Position numbers and translations under genes: made by a program
In this document: positions 33,507 through 40,815 of the stretch, one piece after another
Numbering within the stretch: position 1 is the stretch's first letter
How the letters are laid out: every line of letters starts with the position of its first letter
Source of the DNA: Hymenobacter sp. GOD-10R
GTDB lineage: Bacteria; Bacteroidota; Bacteroidia; Cytophagales; Hymenobacteraceae
Length of the DNA stretch: 64,000 nucleotides
NCBI RefSeq assembly: GCF_035609205.1
Contig: NZ_CP141184.1
Location: forward strand, 6,004,501-6,068,500
Direction: 5' to 3'
The notes under the pieces: generated by a model
What the model was told of the DNA's origin: nothing
The model's database searches: none
The model's input: only the letters and a program-made list of their open reading frames with translations

Positions 33507-34145
33507 TTACCGCCGCCCAAACAGCGGTACCCGGCTTTCCGTACCCGCTAGCAGCCGCTGGATATTCGCCCGGTGCGTATAAATCAGCAACCCAGCTAGC
33601 ACAAAGCCGAAAATGAGCAGCAACGAGTTATCGGGGCGGAACGGCGGCAGTAGTTGCAGCAAGGCAAAAGCTAGGCCTGCCGTCATAGAGGAAAGTGAGA
33701 CGTAGCGCCAGATAAACAGCATGGCCAGAAACACCAGCAAGCACACGCCTACCGTGAGCGGCGCAATTGCCAGCATCATTCCAAGTACCGTGGCTACGCC
33801 TTTTCCACCCCGAAAACCAGCAAAGATGGGGTAAATGTGCCCGAGCACCGCCAAGATGCCGCATGCCAGTTGGAAATACAACAATTGATCTTCCCGGATA
33901 GCGCCTTGGTTCAGCATCACTTGAGCTAGCGAAGTGGCAGCCCAGCCTTTCAGCACATCCACGGCCATTACGAGGGACCCAGGTTTCTTACCCAGCACCC
34001 GGAAGGTGTTGGTAGCGCCAGCGTTACCGGAGCCGTGCTCCCGAATATCGAGACCGAAGAAGCGTTGCCCCACCCAAAGCGCAGTTGGGATGGAACCGAG
34101 AAGATAGGCCAACACGAGCAGGCCAAGTACAACAGGAAGATTCAT
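33507..34145 (-). CDS. plsY: glycerol-3-phosphate acyltransferase PlsY
   Basis: 212 residues, a polytopic inner-membrane protein with five or more hydrophobic helices. The three conserved PlsY motifs are visible: GSIPTALW with the following GLDIREHGSGNAGATNT, the Lys-containing DVLKG block, and FRGGKGVATVLG. PlsY transfers the acyl group from acyl-phosphate to glycerol-3-phosphate, the first step of phospholipid synthesis. It appears to be monocistronic. Confidence 0.96.
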   Translation of the reverse strand: MNLPVVLGLLVLAYLLGSIPTALWVGQRFFGLDIREHGSGNAGATNTFRVLGKKPGSLVMAVDVLKGWAATSLAQVMLNQGAIREDQLLYFQLACGILAVLGHIYPIFAGFRGGKGVATVLGMMLAIAPLTVGVCLLVFLAMLFIWRYVSLSSMTAGLAFALLQLLPPFRPDNSLLLIFGFVLAGLLIYTHRANIQRLLAGTESRVPLFGRR

Positions 34146-34281
34146 AGCAAGGAGGGCGGGTTAGGGTGGTCGTCAAATATAGAAGAAGATCTGAGCTGTA
34201 TACGCAATTACCGAGGCAGATGTGGCAGGGCGCTGTTGTACTACTATTTTGAAAGTTGTATTACCACCACAACGGCCCTCA

Positions 34282-34316
34282 CAAAAAGCCCCGCCACGGG
34301 AGAACCGGGCGGGGCT
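34282..34316 (-). terminator. terminator of the giant secreted protein gene
   Basis: On the minus strand, agccccgcc...ggcggggct followed by ttttt; it lies 6 bases past the stop of the leftward gene. Confidence 0.85.
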
Positions 34317-34322
34317 AGGTTG

Positions 34323-37300
34323 CTATTCACCGAAGGGGTCGTCTTGGCCCTTCTTCTTTTTCTTCTTCTCCTTCTTCGGCTCTTCGGTTGGCGTATCAGT
34401 TGGTGAAGCTTCCTCCACTTTATCCTCCTTCTTTTTCTTCTTGCCCGTGTCTTCGGCCGGAGCGGCAGCGGGCGGAGTAGCGTCGGTATCGAAGGCACTG
34501 CCAGTAGCGGTCTTGTCCTTCTTCTTTTTCTTCGACGTTTCCTCTACTGGTGCATCGGCGGTCTGGGTGTCGTCTTCTACGACCTCGTTCTTGCCCTTCT
34601 TTTTCTTCTTACCGCTTTCCTCCACCGAGTCGTAGTCCTTGCCACTGCTCACCACAGGGGTTATCTTCTTACCCTTGGTATCGACGTTGTAGTCTTTGCG
34701 GAAGTGCGTAAGATACGTCTGTACTTCTTGGTCGTCACCTAGGTAGAAGCCGTATTGGGTGGCCGTGTTATAGTCTCCCTTGGCTTTGTAGCCGATGATT
34801 TCGTCGAAGCTGCCGTGCTGGGCCTTGGCTAACAGCACGTTGTTGGTGTACTTGAGATAGTACCACGTCAGCGGATCAGCTTCTAGGTACAGTTCTACCG
34901 CGTCGCCGTTGGCTTCCTTCTTGATTTCGATGTAGCCGTCGATCATGGCATTGAGGTCTTTCTTGCCGATGCTCACGAGACCAATCTTGCCTACCGAGTA
35001 CCACGCTTTCTGCTTCTCCGACCACCGTAAGTCTACCTTGTTCAGTACAATAGTGTGCAGGAATTTCGACGACACCTTCTGCAAGGGCACGTAGGTTCCT
35101 GCCTTGCGGGTGACGTAGCTCTGCACATCCTTGTTGCCGATGAACTCCCCCATTTTATACAGCTGAGCCGGAGAACCATCTAGGGCTTCGGCTGCACCTT
35201 TCGTGTTACGGGTCATGTCGTCGGCCATTGCTTCCACTGCCTTTTCTGGCATGTTGATGTCAAAGGCCAGGAATGTATCTAGCGCGTATTTGTTGCTGTC
35301 TGGCTTGGCCGTGCCTAGACCTGCCGCCGTGAGGGTGTAGTCCTTATTGGAGTTGATCAGGTTCAGCTTGCCCCGGAACGTCATGGCCGCTGACGAATCG
35401 GCGAAAGTCATTAGGTTGCCTTCATAGTTGTCCGGGTCATTCGGGTCGAAGCGGGCCACTGTGAACAGGTGCTTTTTTGCATCGAAGCCTAGCGTACCGT
35501 CTACCGTAAACAAGTTCATGTCCGTTACATCGGGCTTGGTAGCCACGTAAAGCGGGTACAGCTTAGAAGTGCTGTTCGACACAAACAAACCCATATGCAT
35601 AGGGGTGCCATCTTCGGTCTTCGGCTCCATTAGCTTGATCTTCATGGCCTTCGGATCAATACTATCCTGCACGGCAAACCACTGCGCAGCATCCGGCTTT
35701 TTGCTGAACTCTAGGCGCGACTGCCCGTCGAAGGTAAAGCCCCGATGTTGCGAGTTGAGCGTTACGTTGCCGCGGTATGCCACTCGCGGAGCTAGGTGAA
35801 ATTTCTCCGAGTCGGCTACCTTTGCAACAGCCACCGTTGGTGGCGCAAAAGGCTCATTCGGATCAGCCGCTTTCTTAGCTCGTAGCAGGCTCTTCATACC
35901 GCCCTTGCCAGCTTGCGCCAAAGCGCCCCGGGTAGCCGCGGCTGAATCGACATTGAAGCTCGAGAACTTGATAGCAAAGGAATCAGCAGTAGCGTTCTTG
36001 TACTTATAGAGTGCCGTACCGGTAAAGGCAGTGCGTGAGCGAACGGTGATTTCACCGTTATACAGGTTGTGAAACTTCGCCAACGTATCCATCACGATAC
36101 CCGCATTTTTGAAGCTGCGCATTTGGGCGTTAGCCAGCACATACACTTTGCTGCTGTCGGGCATAATCCAGGCATCGGCGGCAGCGATATAAGGCACGCC
36201 ACCTGCCACTAAGCGGTAGCGACTCAGATCGTACTGCCCCGTGGCGGCGCGGAACTTAAGACCGTGCTGGTCTGGCTTGGTCGAGTAGAAGTACGAGCGC
36301 GAAGAGTCGGCACCCGTGGCAACGCGGAGCTGCACAATCTTCTTTTTGAAGTCCCACTTACCACCACTCAGCGTTGTTTTGTATTGAGAATAAGGTAGAT
36401 CGATGCTCGATTTTTTATCACCTTCTTCTCGCGCAAATTCGGTGTTGCCCCCTTTCACATCGTAGTTGAAGGCTACGTTATTTGCTGTCAGCGCCGGCTT
36501 ATTCGCCTCCGCCGACTTGATACTGAAGGTAGAGCGTTTACCAGAGTAACTGGTCGGCTTGAAAGCGAATTGCGGCGAGCGAATAAACGACTGCGGACCA
36601 TCCATCCGGCCATCGCCGTAGAGGCCACCCGGTGTCAGAATGGTAGTACCCTTGAAGCTGTACGCATTGGCATACATCTTCATCGGTTGTCCATCACGTT
36701 GGGTACTTAGGTACATCGAGTCGGCCTTTACTACCCATTTCATTTGATAGCCCGGCAGCAATGTCGTGTTCGAGAACTCAACCCCATTGAGCGGACCTTG
36801 CCCAATAGTGCCCGTTTTGCCCACCGTCACTACGGAGTCTTTGTAGAAGATAAACTGCTCACTACCGAAGCTACCCGTGAGGTATTTTATGTCGCCGATG
36901 CCTTGCAGACCGCGGTTGCTCATGCGGACTTTGTTGAAAAGTCGTCCTTTACCACCGTACAGCGAGAAGCCTTCTTTCGGCACGTCATAATTGAAACCTA
37001 GGGCTCCGTCCTCTTGCAACGAGAGTTTGGTTTTGAACGGCGGCATGATATTGCCCGAGTTAAACGTACCCGTAAAGCCAATGGCAGAACGGTTTACGTT
37101 GTTGAGCGAATCAATCTTAAAAGGTGGGATATCGAAGTAAACCGTTGTGTCGTAAGCGCCGCCCAGCACTTCGGGGTTGTTGAAGAAAACGTAAGCACCC
37201 GTAGAAGCGTCAAACGAGGGGTAGGCACCTAGCTTCTTACGCCCCGACTTGTTATCGGGCCGGTTGATGTAGAGCTTACCCGCCGATTGCTTGTCTTTAT

Positions 37301-39668
37301 TGGTGAGCGTAAAGTCTTTTTCCTTACGCGCCCGCATTACGGAGCCTTTAGAGCCTTTCCCTTTCACAATGACGGAGTCGATCTTCGTGAGGTCGATGAA
37401 GAAGCCATCATAATCGAACTTAAACTCCTTGCCCTTGAACACGAAGGCCGAGGCCACGACCGTACCGTTGAACAACACACCGCGGTTCTTCTGAATCCGA
37501 ATAATGCTGCTATCGGGCCGCACGTACACCGTTACGGAGTCGTCGGAGAAGTTGAAGCGGTCTACCCCGCGCACAATCAGGTCGTTGTTGTTCAGGTTGA
37601 GCGTAGCGTTCTTTCCTGATGGCGACAACGATTTGATGGCAATGTGGTCGTAATCCTTCTTGCCGCGCGACGATATGACGTAATGCCTAGCTTTTGGTAG
37701 CAGCGTAATTTGGTCGGTCTGCGGATTCCATTGCACGTAGCTATCCTGCGCTAGGCCAGCCACCGCGGAGCGTACGTTCGACTCTTTCAACTTCAGCTCC
37801 TGGCACAAGTCCTGTACCGTGAACTGCTTCACGTTGTCATGGTTCAAGCTATACCCCACCACCATTTGCAAGGGATGTAGCTTGTTGATGGCCTTGATCT
37901 GCTGGTAGCGCGTGTTCGTGTAGAAGTCCTTTGATTCGAAGTTGGCGGTCACCTGGTTCTTCGCCGTTAGAATAGCAAAGTCGATGTAAGGCGTGCGGAG
38001 GGGCCAGGTCAGCATCTCCGTCGTGATTTCCATCTGGTGGTAGGAATCTACATACGGCGTGGCTTTATACAGGCCGCTTTCCCGGGTAAGTTGCAATACC
38101 TCCCCGCGCTTTGCGTACTTCAGCTTCACGCCAGGGTGCGTCAGGGAATCGGCCTTATCCTGAAAAATGGTAACGGAAGCCCGATCGGCGGTGATGATAG
38201 AGTCACCTAGGGTATAAGCCCGCGAGGCTGCTCGGAACTTCGTCTTGCCGTCTACGTCCACGAAAATGCGCGAAAGTGACTCATCTAAGGCAGCGCTGAG
38301 CATGCGGCCACCCGCCATCGAGAAGCCCCCAAAGTAGCGGATATTCTGTCCAATGTTCTTCACCCGCGCATCGTTGGTGAGCGAGATAAAGCGCGGATAA
38401 CCTGTATCGGTAGTGCCTGCTTTCTTCTTAACAGCTTTGTAAGATAGAGCACCCTGAATGGGAGCCTCCAATACAGACGAATACGTGAGCGTAACTGGCT
38501 GAGCCGTAAACTCCGGCTTGTTTAGGTCGAAGTCATAGCTGGTCAGGTCGGCCGTGGCGGGGTTTCCATTGACGGTCCATGCGTACTGCCCGCCTTGGCC
38601 TACAAAGCGGTGGCTAGAAGGCACGACAATACCACTGGTTTTGCGCAGCACAATGGAGTCACCGGCACCTGCCATGTACAGGTCGGCATCCTTGATGATA
38701 AGCACCGGGCCGCGCGTCGGAGGTGCTAGGTAAGTGTCATATACTGGCGCCGGAGCTGGCTCGGGCTCTGGTTCCGGCTCGGGTTCCTTGGCGGGAGCGG
38801 CCGCTTTGGTGGGCGTTTTAGCGGGAGCTTTTGCGACTGGCTTCTTTTTGGGTGTACCCCAGCCATCGTCGCTTGAGGAACCCCAACCGCTGCTGCCAGA
38901 TCCCGAATCACCCCATAGGTCGCCGGTGTCCCAGCCACTGCTGCTCTTTTTCTTTGGTGCAGCCTTCGCAACTGGTTTTGCTGCCGCCTTTGCCGGCGTC
39001 TTGGCAGGAGTAGCTTTGGGAGCAACCGGTGCAGGCGCGGGAGCGGGAGCTACAGGCTTCGGAGGTACAATAGGTGCCGGCGCTGGTAGCGGGTTATCCG
39101 TTTCGTTGTAAGCAAAAGAGAAGGTGCCCCCTACTGCACGTAGCGTGCTGTAGCGCGAGTTATACAAAACCTTGGTGTTCAGAAACTGAGCCGTGCTGGT
39201 CAGAAACTTTTCAGCTTCAGGACCCGTGTCTTTGTCCACGGTCTTAGCTACTACATCCAACAGCTCATCCATCTGCTTATCGCTGAAAGACTGCACCGTT
39301 GCTCCGGCCGTAATAGCTTTAAAAAAATCTTCAAAGTGCGGCCGAGGCTTGAAGCGTTTCGTTAGCATCTGCTGCGAAATACCGACGATTTTGGCTTGCT
39401 GCGATGCGGTGAGCTTGTTGCTCGCCCAAAGCTGCTGCAACTTAGCAGCAGCAGCTTTGGCTCCGGTGTAATTGCCGATGGCCATCATCGTCTGCACCTC
39501 ATTGATAAACTGCCCGGGCTCACTCGACAGCTTGCCCGTGAAGCGAGCTACTGTGGGCGCCGGTGCGGGCGCCTGTTTAGTTGCTTGAGGCTTGTTCTGC
39601 TGTGCCCATGCTGGGGTACCTAGCCCCAATAGCAGTACAAAAACCCATCGAAAAGCCGGATGCTTCAT
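34323..39668 (-). CDS. giant exported protein of unknown function, 1781 residues
   Basis: The start is taken at the ATG at 39668, which opens a signal peptide (MKHPAFRWVFVLLLGLGTPAWA, then QQ); the longer frame to 39722 lacks one at its N-terminus. After a helical region (about 40-180) comes a Pro/Ala-rich linker with PAPAPAPVAPK, a Gly/Ser/Trp stretch (WGDSGSGSSGWGSSSDDGW) and PEPEPEPEPAP. A very long beta-rich body (about 330-1650) with no family I recognise follows. The tail (about 1690-1781) alternates KKKKK runs with acidic and Thr/Pro segments. Similar large proteins seem to be conserved single-copy in Cytophagales, from memory. It is probably periplasmic or cell-surface. No catalytic motif was identified. 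Confidence 0.85.
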   Translation of the reverse strand: MKHPAFRWVFVLLLGLGTPAWAQQNKPQATKQAPAPAPTVARFTGKLSSEPGQFINEVQTMMAIGNYTGAKAAAAKLQQLWASNKLTASQQAKIVGISQQMLTKRFKPRPHFEDFFKAITAGATVQSFSDKQMDELLDVVAKTVDKDTGPEAEKFLTSTAQFLNTKVLYNSRYSTLRAVGGTFSFAYNETDNPLPAPAPIVPPKPVAPAPAPAPVAPKATPAKTPAKAAAKPVAKAAPKKKSSSGWDTGDLWGDSGSGSSGWGSSSDDGWGTPKKKPVAKAPAKTPTKAAAPAKEPEPEPEPEPAPAPVYDTYLAPPTRGPVLIIKDADLYMAGAGDSIVLRKTSGIVVPSSHRFVGQGGQYAWTVNGNPATADLTSYDFDLNKPEFTAQPVTLTYSSVLEAPIQGALSYKAVKKKAGTTDTGYPRFISLTNDARVKNIGQNIRYFGGFSMAGGRMLSAALDESLSRIFVDVDGKTKFRAASRAYTLGDSIITADRASVTIFQDKADSLTHPGVKLKYAKRGEVLQLTRESGLYKATPYVDSYHQMEITTEMLTWPLRTPYIDFAILTAKNQVTANFESKDFYTNTRYQQIKAINKLHPLQMVVGYSLNHDNVKQFTVQDLCQELKLKESNVRSAVAGLAQDSYVQWNPQTDQITLLPKARHYVISSRGKKDYDHIAIKSLSPSGKNATLNLNNNDLIVRGVDRFNFSDDSVTVYVRPDSSIIRIQKNRGVLFNGTVVASAFVFKGKEFKFDYDGFFIDLTKIDSVIVKGKGSKGSVMRARKEKDFTLTNKDKQSAGKLYINRPDNKSGRKKLGAYPSFDASTGAYVFFNNPEVLGGAYDTTVYFDIPPFKIDSLNNVNRSAIGFTGTFNSGNIMPPFKTKLSLQEDGALGFNYDVPKEGFSLYGGKGRLFNKVRMSNRGLQGIGDIKYLTGSFGSEQFIFYKDSVVTVGKTGTIGQGPLNGVEFSNTTLLPGYQMKWVVKADSMYLSTQRDGQPMKMYANAYSFKGTTILTPGGLYGDGRMDGPQSFIRSPQFAFKPTSYSGKRSTFSIKSAEANKPALTANNVAFNYDVKGGNTEFAREEGDKKSSIDLPYSQYKTTLSGGKWDFKKKIVQLRVATGADSSRSYFYSTKPDQHGLKFRAATGQYDLSRYRLVAGGVPYIAAADAWIMPDSSKVYVLANAQMRSFKNAGIVMDTLAKFHNLYNGEITVRSRTAFTGTALYKYKNATADSFAIKFSSFNVDSAAATRGALAQAGKGGMKSLLRAKKAADPNEPFAPPTVAVAKVADSEKFHLAPRVAYRGNVTLNSQHRGFTFDGQSRLEFSKKPDAAQWFAVQDSIDPKAMKIKLMEPKTEDGTPMHMGLFVSNSTSKLYPLYVATKPDVTDMNLFTVDGTLGFDAKKHLFTVARFDPNDPDNYEGNLMTFADSSAAMTFRGKLNLINSNKDYTLTAAGLGTAKPDSNKYALDTFLAFDINMPEKAVEAMADDMTRNTKGAAEALDGSPAQLYKMGEFIGNKDVQSYVTRKAGTYVPLQKVSSKFLHTIVLNKVDLRWSEKQKAWYSVGKIGLVSIGKKDLNAMIDGYIEIKKEANGDAVELYLEADPLTWYYLKYTNNVLLAKAQHGSFDEIIGYKAKGDYNTATQYGFYLGDDQEVQTYLTHFRKDYNVDTKGKKITPVVSSGKDYDSVEESGKKKKKGKNEVVEDDTQTADAPVEETSKKKKKDKTATGSAFDTDATPPAAAPAEDTGKKKKKEDKVEEASPTDTPTEEPKKEKKKKKKGQDDPFGE

Positions 39669-40074
39669 ACAAATTCTCTCAGACCCTAATAAGACGGCTA
39701 CAATTTCGTAAAAAAGGGACATACTTTTTGGGGAAAGACCTAAAACCGTGATTCAACGCCACCAAACGCGTTTTTAACTATATAAACCTAGCTAGATATA
39801 GAGGTTTTTCTGATTGCAGACTTCTATCGAACCTAGCTTAAGTGCAAAAAATTCTATTTTCTCCTCGCCTTACGCTATCTTAGCTAAACGAGCCAAGTGA
39901 ACCGACATTGTGCCCGCAGGCTTGCGGAAATTGTTAGCATTTTCCAAGCCAGTATTCCCCCACTGCTTCAAGTAAAATATCGGCATAAACATCGTTTTTA
40001 ACCGATATTTAGTGCAGGCATGTACATATCTCGTCCTTATTTTGCCGCTTTTCACCCACCTCACCCCTATTTGC
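39669..40074. other. intergenic region between the giant gene and the ModE-type gene
   Basis: A divergent promoter region of 406 bp. It contains the inverted repeat at 39975-40010 (listed separately). Nothing else recognisable. Confidence 0.4.
39975..40010. promoter_or_regulatory. inverted repeat upstream of the ModE-type gene
   Basis: aaatatcgg (39975-39983) and ccgatattt (40002-40010) form a perfect 9-bp inverted pair with an 18-base spacer, 65 bases before the ATG at 40075. It may be an operator for autoregulation. It does not look like the ModE box found further right, so a different regulator is possible. Confidence 0.4.
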
Positions 40075-40434
40075 ATGAAAGACATCTTACTCGAAAACCT
40101 AACCTTCTCTCTGAATGGTCGATTGTGGATTGAAAGTACCAACGACCGTTTTTTAGGAATTGGCCGTCTCGAATTGCTTGAGAAAATAGAGGCCTTCGGT
40201 TCTATCTCCAAAGCCGCGCAAGCCATGGAAATGTCTTATAAAAAGGCCTGGGACTTAGTTAGTTCCATGAATGCACAGGCGCGCTCCCCCTTGGTGAGTA
40301 CCCAGGCTGGTGGCAAGCGTGGAGGCGGGGCGGCCCTCACGCCCGAAGGCAAGCAGGTGCTAGAGACCTTTCAAGGTATGCAGGCCCGCTTTCGGCAGTT
40401 TATGGAGCAAGAAACCGCTCGGCTTTATGAATAG
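40075..40434 (+). CDS. ModE-type winged-helix regulator, DNA-binding domain only
   Basis: 119 residues from the ATG at 40075; the upstream extension to 40012 has no family-like sequence. The region LEKIEAFGSISKAAQAMEMSYKKAWDLVSSMN is the LysR-like winged helix of ModE (ModE_N). ALTPEGKQVLETF corresponds to the wing and dimer helix. ModE represses molybdate uptake genes when molybdate is bound. This protein lacks the C-terminal Mop/TOBE molybdate-binding domains, so it must sense indirectly or act as an apo-regulator. A ModE-box-like palindrome lies 22 bp past its stop, in front of a TonB receptor. HTH family call firm; molybdate link from context. Confidence 0.88.
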   Translation: MKDILLENLTFSLNGRLWIESTNDRFLGIGRLELLEKIEAFGSISKAAQAMEMSYKKAWDLVSSMNAQARSPLVSTQAGGKRGGGAALTPEGKQVLETFQGMQARFRQFMEQETARLYE

Positions 40435-40456
40435 GCCGTAACCTGACGAGCTGGCT

Positions 40457-40486
40457 CGTCGTTATATTTGCAAATACATAACGACG
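40457..40486. promoter_or_regulatory. ModE-box-like palindromic operator
   Basis: cgtcgttat (40457-40465) and ataacgacg (40478-40486) are perfect inverted arms around atttgcaaatac. The core CGTTATAT-N8-ACATAACG closely resembles the E. coli modA operator as I remember it (same arms, same spacing). It ends 12 bases before the ATG of the small leader gene and 330 bases before the TonB receptor. Confidence 0.7.
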
Positions 40487-40497
40487 ACTTCCACTCT

Positions 40498-40803
40498 ATG
40501 CCCAAAGCTACTTGCTGCTTGCCACGCTGGTTTGGCGTATTTATCGGATGGTTTCTTGGACTAATTAGTGTTCCTTCCGCAGGGTGGGCACAAATCGTTA
40601 CCGTGCTCAACTCGTCCGTGTGCTATCCGATTCTTGCAGTACACACCAAGCAGCATGTTGATGCCAGTCTTGAGCCGCTGCTCACAGGAACTACCCTAGG
40701 TAAGGCGGTTTCCGCTGACCGAATTATTGCACCGCAGGAACAGACGCCCATCCGTTGGCTCCGGCGGGCGACGTCACTGCGTGTAGTAATTATTCAGTTC
40801 TAG
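40498..40803 (+). CDS. small exported protein of unknown function
   Basis: 101 residues from the ATG at 40498. An N-terminal hydrophobic segment (CCLPRWFGVFIGWFLGLISVPSAGWAQ) looks like a signal peptide with cleavage after GWA. The rest shows no recognisable domain. It lies between the ModE-box-like operator and the TonB receptor, with its stop 12 nt before the receptor start, so it would be cotranslated in the same unit. It may be a true periplasmic accessory protein or a decayed gene; I cannot tell. Confidence 0.5.
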   Translation: MPKATCCLPRWFGVFIGWFLGLISVPSAGWAQIVTVLNSSVCYPILAVHTKQHVDASLEPLLTGTTLGKAVSADRIIAPQEQTPIRWLRRATSLRVVIIQF

Positions 40804-40815
40804 CTCTTCTTCAGC

